From: Xenorhabdus yunnanensis
GTDB taxonomy: Bacteria; Pseudomonadota; Gammaproteobacteria; Enterobacterales; Enterobacteriaceae
Assembly: GCF_028598805.1 (NCBI RefSeq)
Contig: NZ_JAQRFI010000017.1
Location: forward strand, 23,480-87,479
Length of the DNA: 64,000 nt
Direction of reading: 5' to 3'
Under the pieces are notes generated by a model. It saw nothing but the letters and a program-made list of their open reading frames with translations, did not search any database and had not been told where the DNA came from. Of this stretch, positions 39,840-50,156 are shown piece by piece; position 1 is the stretch's first letter, and each line of letters begins with the position of its first letter. The position numbers and the translations under genes are program-made.

Positions 39840-42503
39840 CTATAATTTCTTATTATTTTTTCTATTTGCTTTTGCTGCTTCCTTAGATCTGACCTGTTCT
39901 GTGAATTCACAGCCATAAAAAGAATCTAACAACAGTTGTTTCAGTTCAGAAATTAATGGATAACGTGGGTTAGCACCGGTGCATTGATCATCAAATGCAT
40001 CTTCTGCGAGTTTATCGATTTTAGCCAGGAAGTCAGCTTCTTGCACACCTGTCTCACGAATTGAAGCTGGGATGTCTAGTTGAGATTTCATTTCTTCTAG
40101 CCAAGCCAATAGTTTTTCAATTTTGACAGCGGTACGATCACTTGATGCGGTTAACCCCAAATGGTCTGCAATTTCTGCATAGCGACGTCGCGCTTGTGGG
40201 CGGTCATATTGGCTGAATGCAGTTTGTTTTGTCGGGTTATCGTTAGCGTTGTAGCGAATCACGTTACAGATTAATAGCGCATTAGCTAAACCATGTGGGA
40301 TATGAAACTCAGAGCCCAGTTTATGGGCCATGGAGTGACATACTCCTAAGAATGCATTGGCAAAGGCAATACCAGCTATGGTGGCTGCATTATGAACACG
40401 TTCGCGGGCAACGGGATTCTTTGCGCCTTCGTGATAACTGGCAGGTAGAAAATCTTTCAGTAGCTTTAATGCTTGCAATGCCTGACCATCAGAATACTCA
40501 TTGGCTAAAACAGAAACATAGGCTTCCAGTGCGTGGGTCACTGCATCCAGACCACCAAAGGCACTTAGAGATTTTGGCATATTCATAACCAGGTTTGCGT
40601 CGACAATCGCCATATCGGGGGTCAGTGCGTAGTCTGCCAAAGGATATTTCTGTCCGGTTATGTCATCGGTTACAACCGCAAAAGGTGTTACTTCTGAACC
40701 TGTACCTGATGTGGTGGTAATGGCAACCATTTTAGCTTTCACACCCATTTTCGGGAATTTATAGATACGTTTGCGGATATCCATAAATCGCAAAGCCAGT
40801 TCCTCAAAATGTGTTTCGGGATGCTCATACATCACCCACATAATTTTGGCAGCATCCATGGGGGAACCACCACCAAGGGCAATGATGACATCAGGTTTAA
40901 ACAGATGCATTTGTTCAGCGCCTTTGCGGACGATGCTCAATGTTGGATCTGCTTCGACTTCAAAGAACACTTCGGTTTCAATGCCATAAGGTTTCAAGAC
41001 ATTAATAACCTGATCGGCATAGCCGTTATTGAATAAAAAACGGTCGGTTACAATAAAGGCGCGTTTAGTACCATCGGTAGCGACTTCTTCCAATGCGATA
41101 GGCAAAGAACCGCGTCGGAAATAGATTGATTTTGGAAGTTTGTGCCACAACATATTTTCGGCTCTTTTGGCGACGGTTTTCGTATTGATCAGGTGTTTTG
41201 GTCCAACGTTTTCAGAAATAGAATTCCCCCCCCAAGAACCACAACCCAGTGTCAGAGAAGGGGACAGCTTAAAGTTATACAAGTCGCCAATACCGCCTTG
41301 AGATGCAGGCGTGTTGATCAAAATACGTGCTGTTTTCATTTTGTCGCCAAAATATTTAATGCGTTCCTCCTGATTATCTTGTTCGGTATAGAGGCATGCA
41401 GTGTGCCCAATACCTCCCATCTCAACCAGTTTCTCGGCTTTTTCAACAGCATCTTCAAAGTTCTTTCCTCGGTACATGGCAAGCAGTGGTGATAATTTTT
41501 CATGGGCAAAGGGTTCTGCTACATCTACCAGAATAACTTCACCGATAAGAATTTTAGTATTTTCAGGTACATCGATATCGGCCATTTCAGCAATTTTTGT
41601 TGCTGGCTGACCAACAATTGCTGCATTTAAGTTGCCATTTTTCAAAATAACGTCTTGAACGGCTTTTAGCTCTTTGCCCTGGAGAAGATATCCACCGTGA
41701 GTTGAAAATCGTTCACGGACTTGCTCATACACCGAATCAACGACGATGACTGATTGTTCTGAAGCACAAATCACGCCATTATCAAACGTTTTAGACATCA
41801 GGATGGATGCGACGGCGCGTTTGATATCTGCTGATTCGTCAATCACGACAGGGGTATTACCAGCACCAACACCAATCGCGGGTTTGCCTGAGCTATAGGC
41901 AGCTTTTACCATGCCTGGGCCACCTGTTGCCAAAATGAGATTAATATCAGGGTGGTGCATTAGGGCATTTGAAAGCTCAACGGAAGGTTCATCTATCCAA
42001 CCAATGATATCCTTTGGTGCGCCTGCTTCAATCGCTGCGTTTAAGACGATTTCAGCTGCTTTATTAGTTGCTTTTTTGGCGCGTGGATGAGGAGAGAAAA
42101 TAATACCATTACGGGTTTTCAGGCTGATAAGCGCTTTGAAAATTGCAGTAGATGTTGGGTTTGTTGTTGGAACAATACCGCAAATTAAGCCAATAGGTTC
42201 AGCAATAGTAATGGTACCGAAAGTATTATCTTCAGATAAGATACCGCAAGTTTTATCGTCTTTATAAGCGTTATAGATATATTCAGAAGCAAAGTGGTTT
42301 TTAATCACCTTGTCTTCCACAATTCCCATGCCAGATTCAGATACAGCTAATTTAGCCAATGGAATACGGGCATCAGCAGCAGCAAGAGCAGCAGCTCGGA
42401 AAATTCGGTCAACTTGCTCTTGAGAAAAATTAGCAAATTCATGTTGGGCTTTTTTTACGCGAGCAACTAATTCATTGAGTTCTGAGATCTGAGTTACAGC
42501 CAT
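39840..42503 (-). CDS. adhE: Bifunctional acetaldehyde-CoA/alcohol dehydrogenase AdhE
   Basis: 887 residues. The N-terminal aldehyde dehydrogenase domain (about 1-440) has catalytic Cys in NGVICASEQS. A linker follows, then a C-terminal iron alcohol dehydrogenase (about 450-870) with GGGSPMDAAKIMW and metal histidines around HALEAYVS and GVCHSMAHKLG. It reduces acetyl-CoA to ethanol in fermentation and forms spirosomes. AGGAG lies 8 bp before the ATG. A long inverted repeat occupies its leader. Confidence 0.97.
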   Translation of the reverse strand: MAVTQISELNELVARVKKAQHEFANFSQEQVDRIFRAAALAAADARIPLAKLAVSESGMGIVEDKVIKNHFASEYIYNAYKDDKTCGILSEDNTFGTITIAEPIGLICGIVPTTNPTSTAIFKALISLKTRNGIIFSPHPRAKKATNKAAEIVLNAAIEAGAPKDIIGWIDEPSVELSNALMHHPDINLILATGGPGMVKAAYSSGKPAIGVGAGNTPVVIDESADIKRAVASILMSKTFDNGVICASEQSVIVVDSVYEQVRERFSTHGGYLLQGKELKAVQDVILKNGNLNAAIVGQPATKIAEMADIDVPENTKILIGEVILVDVAEPFAHEKLSPLLAMYRGKNFEDAVEKAEKLVEMGGIGHTACLYTEQDNQEERIKYFGDKMKTARILINTPASQGGIGDLYNFKLSPSLTLGCGSWGGNSISENVGPKHLINTKTVAKRAENMLWHKLPKSIYFRRGSLPIALEEVATDGTKRAFIVTDRFLFNNGYADQVINVLKPYGIETEVFFEVEADPTLSIVRKGAEQMHLFKPDVIIALGGGSPMDAAKIMWVMYEHPETHFEELALRFMDIRKRIYKFPKMGVKAKMVAITTTSGTGSEVTPFAVVTDDITGQKYPLADYALTPDMAIVDANLVMNMPKSLSAFGGLDAVTHALEAYVSVLANEYSDGQALQALKLLKDFLPASYHEGAKNPVARERVHNAATIAGIAFANAFLGVCHSMAHKLGSEFHIPHGLANALLICNVIRYNANDNPTKQTAFSQYDRPQARRRYAEIADHLGLTASSDRTAVKIEKLLAWLEEMKSQLDIPASIRETGVQEADFLAKIDKLAEDAFDDQCTGANPRYPLISELKQLLLDSFYGCEFTEQVRSKEAAKANRKNNKKL

Positions 42504-42526
42504 AAAAATTACTCCTGATAAATGTT

Positions 42527-42632
42527 AAATTTTTTAAGGTAATTAGCTGCAAGATGATTAAATTATCAAATAATATTATGAGATTAATCGTTTGGATTTA
42601 ATCGTGAATACCGCTAATTACCTTAAAAAATT
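42527..42632 (-). promoter_or_regulatory. adhE: Long inverted repeat in the adhE leader
   Basis: A 20-bp arm at 42528-42547 (AATTTTTTAAGGTAATTAGC) is perfectly complementary to 42613-42632, with 65 nt between. The near arm ends about 24 nt before the adhE start. If transcribed, it makes a 20-bp RNA duplex next to the ribosome-binding site. In E. coli, adhE translation is known to depend on RNase III processing of a structured leader, so this is a plausible counterpart. Confidence 0.6.
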
Positions 42633-42978
42633 GCTTAACAAAATAATTGATATAGGAATAGTTTTTTCCTTGAAATTTTAGGTTGAATCCAGCTTACCAT
42701 TTATAGACTTTTGTATTGTGATTTAGATCATGAAAACATTAAGCTGACTCAATTCAGCTGTTGTGTTTGGAACACTGAATTGAGTTGATATTTGGGTGGT
42801 TTTAAATGTTTCCTTAACTCTAAAGATACACTTTGTTAACTTTGTCTTATTATAGGCAAATTGTTATTCCTTGGCAGGAATTATCGGATTAATTGATTTA
42901 ACGTAACGAAATAGCCTTGATGTACTGTATTTTTTAGGTGTTGCTCCACATTTTTTATTTGCATGAAAGGGGCTAATT

Positions 42979-43203
42979 GTGGGTGAATCATTACTGGGGC
43001 TTTCTGGATATATTAAATTTTTGGGGTTGTTTGCTTTAGTAAATTCGGTCGGTGTCTTACCTGTTTTCATTAGTATGACGAATTACCAAACAATACAAGG
43101 GCGTCATAAAACCAATCTTATGGCAAATTTATCTGTTGCCATCATCTTATGCCTTTCATTATTGGTTGGTGATTTGATCCTTTATGTGTTTGGGTATGGT
43201 TAG
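42979..43203 (+). pseudogene. ychE: Truncated ychE (MarC family membrane protein)
   Basis: 74 codons from a GTG behind AAGGGG. IKFLGLFALVNSVGVLPVF, SMTNYQT and NLSVAIILCLSLLVGDLI match the first third of YchE, about 215 residues in E. coli. The frame then stops at TAG, right after the second membrane segment, and I saw no remainder of the gene in the next 600 bp. The location between adhE and oppA is that of intact ychE elsewhere. It is probably non-functional. Confidence 0.82.
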
Positions 43204-43820
43204 AGCCACGATTACTGTGATATAGCAAAGATAACTTATGTATTTATTTAACCCATTAATGTAATGAGATGAAATTTTATACTCAAGATGAGAGTGTATT
43301 AAACAAATTTTAACTAATAAATAACCAATTAAAGTGTGATTGGTCAATAACATCATTTCTGCGTAATTGCCTTGTTTCCTTGAAATCATTGTTTATATTT
43401 TATTCCTTTTTAGTCTGTATTTTTCTCAAAATAATACTGTGATTTTTCACACTATTTTGCTTTTCATAATCTTATCTGGTTGGTGGCTTGTTTCACTGTT
43501 TTGTGATGAAGGCGAAGTTTCACTCTGCAGTGATTGCATTTTGTTAAAATAATGTTTATTTTCTATTTCAATGGGATTTTATGAATCTCACCTTGAGATA
43601 ACAGAATAAAATCTATTGCTATCACCACCTTACATTAATTATATGAATGGATTATATACAAGGGTAATGAATTATCTTAATGTTTTAATAAATTTATTAT
43701 AAAAACTATATAACAATTATTATGTGGTCATAGTTTTTTAGTGATGTTAATTACCATTTGTTAACGTGATAAGTAAATTATTGGAGTTAGTAGATTTATA
43801 ATTTGGAGCGAAAAAGAAAA
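43204..43820. other. Intergenic region upstream of the opp operon
   Basis: About 620 bp, very AT-rich; it must contain the opp promoter. A 61-codon frame at 43367-43552 is hydrophobic but resembles no ychE part and has no good ribosome-binding site. Confidence 0.5.
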
Positions 43821-45461
43821 ATGAGAAAAAAAACATCAAAGTTGGGTCAGTTGATTTCGAGTATCGTTTTATTATCTTTTCCTGCTGTACAAGGCATTGC
43901 TGCGACTATTCCCGCAGGAGTGACACTCGCCGAAAAACAAGAAATCACCGTTAACAATGGGGTTGAAGTCACTTCATTGGATCCGCATAAAGTTGAAGGT
44001 CATCCAGAAACTGCCATTATCCGCAATTTGTTGGAAGGGTTGGTAACTACCGGGCCAAATGGCGAAACTGTACCTGGTGTGGCAGAAAGATGGGAAAATG
44101 AAGGTTATAAAGTATGGACATTCTATTTGCGTGACGATGCCAAATGGAATGATGGTAAGCCTGTTACTGCGCAGGATTTTGTCTACAGTTGGCGTCGTCT
44201 CTCCGATCCAAGCACAGGGTCGCCCTATACCAGTTATTTACAATATGCCTATGTTCAGAATGTTGACGATATTCTGAAAGGCATCAAGTCACCAGAACAA
44301 CTGGGCGTTAAAGCACTGGATAAGCGCCGTTTTCAAATCACACTTAGTCAGCCGGTTCCTTATCTGGTTGATATGTTGAGCCATACAGCAGTAAAACCCG
44401 TCAGACAGGATGTTGTTGAAAAATGGGATAATAAGTGGACATTGCCAGAAAATTATATTGGTAATGGAGCTTATGTATTGAAAGATTGGGTGGTCAATGA
44501 GCGAATTATTCTAACGCGTAATTCTCAGTACTGGAATAATAAAGAAACCATCATTGAAAAAGGCACTTTCCTGCCTATTGTCTCAGGAGTTAGTGATGTT
44601 AACCGTTATCGTAGCGGGGAAGTTGATATTACTGACAGTGCCATTCCTCCTGAGCTGCACAAAAAAATGAAACGGGATATTCCTGATCAATTAAAAATTT
44701 CATCTTATCTGTGCACGTTCTACTACGAAATCAATAACCAGAAACCGCTGTTTAAAGATAAGCGGGTACGTGAAGCCATAAAACTGAGTCTTGATCGGGA
44801 TATTATCACGGAAAGAATTATGGGGCAGGGGCAAATCCCCGCGTATGGATTTACTCCAACTTATATTGGTGGCGGTTTGACCCTCAATCCAAAATGGGCA
44901 GGTTGGACACAAGAACAGCGTAATCAACGGGCAAGGGAATTGTTGAGAGAAGCTGGTTTTGATGCCAGTAATCCTCTTACATTCGCTTTGTTGTACAACA
45001 CATCAGAACAAAATAAACAACAAGCCATCGCTGCGGCTTCTATGTGGCAAAAAAATATTGGTGCGAAGGTCACTTTGCAAAATCAGGAGTGGAAAACCTC
45101 TCTCCAGAACCGCCATCAAGGAAATTATGATGTCGCGAGAGCGACATGGTGTGGCGATTATAATGAACCCTCTTCTTTCTTGAATATGTTGTCGTCGAGT
45201 AGCAGCAACAATACCACGTTCTATCAAAGCACCGCTTTCGATAATTATCTTAATCAGGCACTTACTGCTAAAGACGACGCTACACGTAAGGAGCTTTATC
45301 AGTTGGCTGAAGCTCAGCTTGATAAAGATTCAGGATTAATACCGGTTTATTACCGTGTCAGTGTGCGCCTCATTCGTCCGACGGTTGGGGGAATAACAGG
45401 AAAAGATCCACTGGATTATGTCGACTTAAAAAATTTATACATTAAAAAGGTGAATAATTGA
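43821..45461 (+). CDS. oppA: Oligopeptide-binding periplasmic protein OppA, copy 1
   Basis: 546 residues from the ATG at 43821, which begins a signal peptide ending near GIAA. Family stretches: SLDPHKVEGHPE, WTFYLRDDAKWNDGKPVTAQDFVYSWRR (broken here as WNDGKPVTAQDF), NGAYVLKDWVVNERI, NRYRSGEVDIT and WCGDYNEPSSFLN. It binds peptides for the Opp importer. It is the first of two adjacent oppA genes of equal length, about 120 bp apart, from a tandem duplication that has diverged. Confidence 0.93.
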   Translation: MRKKTSKLGQLISSIVLLSFPAVQGIAATIPAGVTLAEKQEITVNNGVEVTSLDPHKVEGHPETAIIRNLLEGLVTTGPNGETVPGVAERWENEGYKVWTFYLRDDAKWNDGKPVTAQDFVYSWRRLSDPSTGSPYTSYLQYAYVQNVDDILKGIKSPEQLGVKALDKRRFQITLSQPVPYLVDMLSHTAVKPVRQDVVEKWDNKWTLPENYIGNGAYVLKDWVVNERIILTRNSQYWNNKETIIEKGTFLPIVSGVSDVNRYRSGEVDITDSAIPPELHKKMKRDIPDQLKISSYLCTFYYEINNQKPLFKDKRVREAIKLSLDRDIITERIMGQGQIPAYGFTPTYIGGGLTLNPKWAGWTQEQRNQRARELLREAGFDASNPLTFALLYNTSEQNKQQAIAAASMWQKNIGAKVTLQNQEWKTSLQNRHQGNYDVARATWCGDYNEPSSFLNMLSSSSSNNTTFYQSTAFDNYLNQALTAKDDATRKELYQLAEAQLDKDSGLIPVYYRVSVRLIRPTVGGITGKDPLDYVDLKNLYIKKVNN

Positions 45462-45582
45462 TTGTCATTACAAAGTATTGTCTTGCTGTAAACGAAATGG
45501 TTATTTTTGCACACGGATAATAACCATCCCAATGTGTGGATATGACTTTAATGGGTCAGATGATTTCAAGTGGAGTAAGAAG

Positions 45583-47223
45583 ATGATAAACACAACAAAG
45601 AAAAAACTTGCTATTGGCATTACGGTAGCTCTGGGCATGATGATGGGGCAGTCCTTTGCAGCGCAAGTGCCCACTGGCGTGCAACTTGCTGACGCTGCAA
45701 AACAGGTGTTGGTTCGTAATAATGGCTCTGAACCCCAATCATTGGATCCGCATAAAATTGAAGGTGTGCCTGAATCTAACATCGCACGTGATTTGTTTGA
45801 AACTCTGGTGATCAATGACCCTGACGGTAAAATTATACCGGGAGTTGCAGAAAGTTGGGAAAATAAGGATTTTAAGGTTTGGACGTTCCATCTGCGTAAA
45901 GATGCAAAATGGTCTAATGGTGACCCTGTCACTGCACAGGATTTTGTTTACAGCTGGCGTCGTGTAACAGATCCAAATACCGCATCCCCTTATGCAAGTT
46001 TTCTTCAATATGCTCATATTCTTAATGTTGACGATATCATCAGAGGTAAACAAAAGCCGGAAACATTGGGTGTCAAAGCATTGGATGATCATACGTTAGA
46101 ATTAACACTCAGCGAACCTGTGCCTTATCTAGTCAGATTGCTTGTTCATACAAGTACATCACCAGTCCATCGTGGAACCGTAGAAAAATACGGTGAGAGA
46201 TGGACACAACCACAAAATTTTGTTGGCAATGGCGCTTATAAATTGAAGAGTTGGGTAATCAATGAACGCCTTATCTTCGAACGTAGTCCGACTTATTGGG
46301 ATAATAAAAATACAATCATTAATCAAGTTACTGTGCTGCCTATTTCCTCTGAAGTCACTGACGTTAACCGCTATCGGGCTGGCGAAATTGAGATGAGCTA
46401 TGACAACTTACCGATTGAATTATTCCAAAAATTGAAAAAAGAGATCCCTGAACAATTACGTATTAACCCGAAATTGTGCACTTACTACTACGAAATTAAT
46501 AATGAAAGGCCACCATTTAACGACCCACGAGTACGTACAGCACTGAAGCTGGGTATGGATAGGGATCTTATGACTAATAAGGTGAAAAATCAGGGGGATA
46601 TACCAGCTTATGGATATACACCACCCTATATCGCCGATTTTAAAGATGAAAAACCAGACTGGTATGCTAAATTGAATCAGCAGCAGCGTAATGAAGAAGC
46701 GAAAAAACTTTTAGCTGAGGCTGGATTTACTAAAGATAATCCCCTGAAAATTAAACTACTGTACAACACTTCCGATCTGCATAAAAAATTAGCCATTGCC
46801 GCAGCTTCCATTTGGAAAAAGAATATCGGTATTGATGTTTCCCTCGAAAATCAGGAATGGAAAACTTTCCTTGATTCCCGTCATCAGGGTAATTATGACA
46901 TTGCCCGTGCTGGATGGTGTGCTGATTATAACGAAGCCTCTACCTTCCTAAATCCCATGTTATCCGATAGTAGTAACAATACTTCTCACTATAAGAGCAA
47001 AGAATTTGATGCATTAATGAAACAATCACTCCAAGTAAAAACTGATGAAGAACGAGCTGAAGTTTATGCCAAAGCTAATGCTCAATTGGATAAAGATTCT
47101 GCGATTGTTCCAATCTATTACTATACAAATACTCGTTTACTAAAACCTTATATTGGTGGTTATACCGGAAAGGATCCATTAGATAATTTCCATACCAAAG
47201 ATCTATACATAATAAAACATTAG
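45583..47223 (+). CDS. oppA: Oligopeptide-binding periplasmic protein OppA, copy 2
   Basis: 546 residues from the ATG at 45583 (GGAG 9 bp upstream). The signal peptide ends at GQSFA-AQVP. The conserved stretches are the same as in copy 1 (SLDPHKIEGVPE, NRYRAGEIEMS, GWCADYNEASTFLN). This copy looks closer to the usual OppA, with TSDLHKKLAIAAASIWKKN. It lies 81 bp before oppB with a hairpin between, the usual arrangement that allows more OppA than transporter. Confidence 0.95.
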   Translation: MINTTKKKLAIGITVALGMMMGQSFAAQVPTGVQLADAAKQVLVRNNGSEPQSLDPHKIEGVPESNIARDLFETLVINDPDGKIIPGVAESWENKDFKVWTFHLRKDAKWSNGDPVTAQDFVYSWRRVTDPNTASPYASFLQYAHILNVDDIIRGKQKPETLGVKALDDHTLELTLSEPVPYLVRLLVHTSTSPVHRGTVEKYGERWTQPQNFVGNGAYKLKSWVINERLIFERSPTYWDNKNTIINQVTVLPISSEVTDVNRYRAGEIEMSYDNLPIELFQKLKKEIPEQLRINPKLCTYYYEINNERPPFNDPRVRTALKLGMDRDLMTNKVKNQGDIPAYGYTPPYIADFKDEKPDWYAKLNQQQRNEEAKKLLAEAGFTKDNPLKIKLLYNTSDLHKKLAIAAASIWKKNIGIDVSLENQEWKTFLDSRHQGNYDIARAGWCADYNEASTFLNPMLSDSSNNTSHYKSKEFDALMKQSLQVKTDEERAEVYAKANAQLDKDSAIVPIYYYTNTRLLKPYIGGYTGKDPLDNFHTKDLYIIKH

Positions 47224-47231
47224 GAATTAGT

Positions 47232-47253
47232 GGATGATCCGCTTGGGTCATCC
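47232..47253 (+). promoter_or_regulatory. Hairpin between oppA copy 2 and oppB
   Basis: GGATGA and TCATCC arms enclose a 10-nt loop. CCGCTTG occurs twice across it. There is no T-run, so attenuation or mRNA stabilisation of the oppA transcript is more likely than full termination. Confidence 0.4.
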
Positions 47254-47304
47254 GCTTGTCAGATAATTAAAAGCCATGGTTTGGCTAAACAATAGGAACG
47301 GGCA

Positions 47305-48225
47305 ATGCTAAAATTTATTTTGCGCCGCTGCTTAGAGGCGATCCCGACACTTTTTATACTTATTACTATTTCGTTTTTTATGATGCGGCTTGCACCGGGT
47401 AGCCCATTTACAGGGGAAAGGAAGCTACCGCCAGAAGTTATGGCAAATATTGAAGCGAAATATCATCTGAATGACCCTATCTATAAACAATATTTCAATT
47501 ACTTAATCCAGCTTTCCAAAGGGGATTTTGGTCCTTCATTCAAATATAAAGACTACAGTGTAAATGATCTGGTTGCAGAAGCTTTGCCTGTTTCTGCTAA
47601 ATTGGGATTGGCAGCCTTTGTTATGGCAGTAATATTCGGTGTCAGTGCAGGGGTTATTGCCGCATTGAACCAGAATACAAAATGGGACTACACGGTGATG
47701 GGGTTTGCCATGACAGGGGTTGTGATACCCAGTTTCGTGGTTGCTCCCTTATTAGTTTTGATATTCGCCATTACATTAAAATGGTTACCGGGGGGAGGCT
47801 GGAATGGTGGAGCACCTAAATATATGCTCTTGCCGATGGTCGCACTTTCCCTCTCCTATATTGCCAGTATCTCCCGTATTACCCGTGGTTCTATGATCGA
47901 AATCTTACACTCCAACTTTATTCGTACAGCACGAGCTAAGGGCTTGCCATTGCGGAAGATTATTTTCCGTCATGCACTAAAACCCGCTTTATTGCCAGTT
48001 ATTTCTTATATGGGTCCAGCATTCGTCGGCATCATTACAGGTTCCATGGTTATCGAAACTATTTTCGGTTTACCGGGGCTGGGGCAATTGTTTGTTAATG
48101 GCGCATTAAACCGTGATTACTCACTGGTACTTAGTTTGACGATTTTGGTGGGGGGCTTGACCATTATGTTTAATGCCATTGTTGATGTGCTGTATGCCGT
48201 CATTGATCCGAAAATTCGTTACTAA
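47305..48225 (+). CDS. oppB: Oligopeptide ABC transporter permease OppB
   Basis: 306 residues, about six membrane segments. N-terminal MLKFILRRCLEAIPTLFILI is typical of the family. The cytoplasmic coupling loop reads RTARAKGLPLRKIIFRHALKPALLP (EAA motif). It forms the inner-membrane channel with OppC. AGGAACGG precedes the ATG. Confidence 0.97.
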   Translation: MLKFILRRCLEAIPTLFILITISFFMMRLAPGSPFTGERKLPPEVMANIEAKYHLNDPIYKQYFNYLIQLSKGDFGPSFKYKDYSVNDLVAEALPVSAKLGLAAFVMAVIFGVSAGVIAALNQNTKWDYTVMGFAMTGVVIPSFVVAPLLVLIFAITLKWLPGGGWNGGAPKYMLLPMVALSLSYIASISRITRGSMIEILHSNFIRTARAKGLPLRKIIFRHALKPALLPVISYMGPAFVGIITGSMVIETIFGLPGLGQLFVNGALNRDYSLVLSLTILVGGLTIMFNAIVDVLYAVIDPKIRY

Positions 48226-48239
48226 GACTGGAGCACGCA

Positions 48240-49148
48240 ATGTTACTGAACAAAAAAAATAGCGAAGCTCTGGAAAATTTTTCTGAGCAACTGGAAATTG
48301 AAGGTCGTAGTTTATGGCAGGATGCACGTCGTCGTTTTATACACAACAAAGCAGCGATTACGAGTTTATGTATTCTATTTCTAATCACATTATTTGTAAT
48401 CTTAGCCCCGATGCTGTCCCAATTTGCTTACGATGACACTGATTGGAATATGATGACGATGCCGCCGGATTTTGAATCCAAACACTATTTTGGCACTGAC
48501 TCATCGGGACGTGATTTGTTGGTTCGTGTAGCTATTGGCGGACGTATTTCATTGATGGTCGGAATTGCCGCAGCTTTGATTGCCGTGTTATTTGGCACCC
48601 TATATGGTGCAACGTCAGGTTATCTCGGCGGCAAAATTGACATGGTCATGATGCGTTTGTTAGAGATCCTCAATTCTTTCCCATTCATGTTCTTCGTTAT
48701 CCTTCTGGTTACTTTCTTCGGTCAAAACATCCTGTTAATTTTCGTTGCGATAGGCATGGTGTCGTGGCTGGATATGGCGCGTATCGTCCGTGGTCAGACA
48801 TTGAGTTTAAAACGCAAGGAATTCATTGAAGCCGCGTTGGTTGGTGGGGTTTCTACCCGCCATATCGTTTTGCGTCATATCGTGCCAAACGTATTGGGTG
48901 TTGTAGTGGTTTATGCCTCATTGCTCGTCCCCAGTATGATCTTGTTTGAATCGTTTTTGAGCTTCCTTGGCTTGGGAACTCAGGAACCACTCAGTAGTTG
49001 GGGAGCTTTGTTAAGTGATGGTGCCAACTCAATGGAAGTGGCCCCGTGGTTACTGTTATTTCCGGCAGGCTTTCTGGTAATGACTCTGTTTTGTTTTAAC
49101 TTTATTGGTGACGGCCTGCGAGATGCCCTCGACCCGAAAGACCGTTAA
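48240..49148 (+). CDS. oppC: Oligopeptide ABC transporter permease OppC
   Basis: 302 residues. It has an N-terminal cytoplasmic segment with DARRRFIHNKAA, a first membrane helix, and the EAA loop EAALVGGVSTRHIVLRHIVPN. It partners OppB. It starts 14 bp after oppB. Confidence 0.97.
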   Translation: MLLNKKNSEALENFSEQLEIEGRSLWQDARRRFIHNKAAITSLCILFLITLFVILAPMLSQFAYDDTDWNMMTMPPDFESKHYFGTDSSGRDLLVRVAIGGRISLMVGIAAALIAVLFGTLYGATSGYLGGKIDMVMMRLLEILNSFPFMFFVILLVTFFGQNILLIFVAIGMVSWLDMARIVRGQTLSLKRKEFIEAALVGGVSTRHIVLRHIVPNVLGVVVVYASLLVPSMILFESFLSFLGLGTQEPLSSWGALLSDGANSMEVAPWLLLFPAGFLVMTLFCFNFIGDGLRDALDPKDR

Positions 49149-49157
49149 GGAGAGCCT

Positions 49158-50156
49158 ATGAATAACGTAGAAACTTCGAAAAATGCTGAATTACTTTTAT
49201 CAGTAAAAGACCTGAATGTAGTATTCAGCACTCCTGACGGCAATGTGACTGCCGTGAACAAATTGAATTTTGACTTACAGGCCGGGGAAACACTGGGGAT
49301 CGTGGGGGAATCTGGCTCAGGTAAATCACAGACGGCGTTTGCGTTAATGGGGTTATTGGCCAGTAACGGTTCTGTCAGTGGTTCGACCACCTTTAATGGA
49401 CGAGAAATTCTCAATCTGAAAGAAAAAGAGTTGAACCAGATGAGGGCAGAAGAGATCTCGATGATATTTCAAGATCCCATGACTTCCCTTAACCCTTATA
49501 TGCGTGTGGGCGATCAATTAACAGAAGTATTGATGCTGCATAAAAATATGGGTAAAAGCGAGGCTTTTGAAGAATCCATCCGCATGCTGGATGCCGTTAA
49601 GATGCCGGAAGCGCGTAAACGCATGAAGATGTACCCGCATGAGTTTTCTGGTGGTATGCGCCAACGAGTCATGATTGCAATGGCACTATTGTGTCAACCT
49701 AAGCTGTTGATTGCCGATGAACCAACAACTGCATTGGACGTAACAGTTCAGGCACAGATCATGACGTTGCTCAACGAGCTGAAAAAAGAGTTTAACACTG
49801 CCATCATTATGATTACCCATGACTTGGGCGTGGTTGCCGGCATTTGTGACAAAGTATTAGTCATGTATGCGGGGAGAACAATGGAATATGGCACGGCGCG
49901 TGATGTATTTTACCATCCTACACATCCATACTCTATCGGGTTATTGAATGCTGTTCCTCGTCTGGATGGCAATGAAGAAGCGCTGGAAACAATTCAAGGC
50001 AATCCTCCTAACTTATTGCGTTTGCCAAAGGGATGCCCATTCCAGCCACGTTGCCAATTTGCTACTGAGCGTTGTGCTTGTGAAGAGCCACAGTTGGAAA
50101 AATTTGGCATGGGGCGCTTGCGTGCCTGCTTTAAACTCCGGGAGGAATTGGTATGA
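49158..50156 (+). CDS. oppD: Oligopeptide ABC transporter ATPase OppD
   Basis: 332 residues. Walker A GESGSGKS, signature FSGGMRQR, Walker B LLIADEPT, and the C-terminal oligopeptide-type domain with cysteines (CPFQPRCQFATERC) that in some homologues bind an Fe-S cluster. It energises peptide import with OppF. It overlaps oppF by 4 bp. Confidence 0.97.
   Translation: MNNVETSKNAELLLSVKDLNVVFSTPDGNVTAVNKLNFDLQAGETLGIVGESGSGKSQTAFALMGLLASNGSVSGSTTFNGREILNLKEKELNQMRAEEISMIFQDPMTSLNPYMRVGDQLTEVLMLHKNMGKSEAFEESIRMLDAVKMPEARKRMKMYPHEFSGGMRQRVMIAMALLCQPKLLIADEPTTALDVTVQAQIMTLLNELKKEFNTAIIMITHDLGVVAGICDKVLVMYAGRTMEYGTARDVFYHPTHPYSIGLLNAVPRLDGNEEALETIQGNPPNLLRLPKGCPFQPRCQFATERCACEEPQLEKFGMGRLRACFKLREELV

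Noticed and set aside
43367..43552. Small hydrophobic frame upstream of oppA as a missing ychE part or new membrane protein
   Set aside because: It has no similarity to the rest of YchE, no ribosome-binding site and strongly AT-driven composition.
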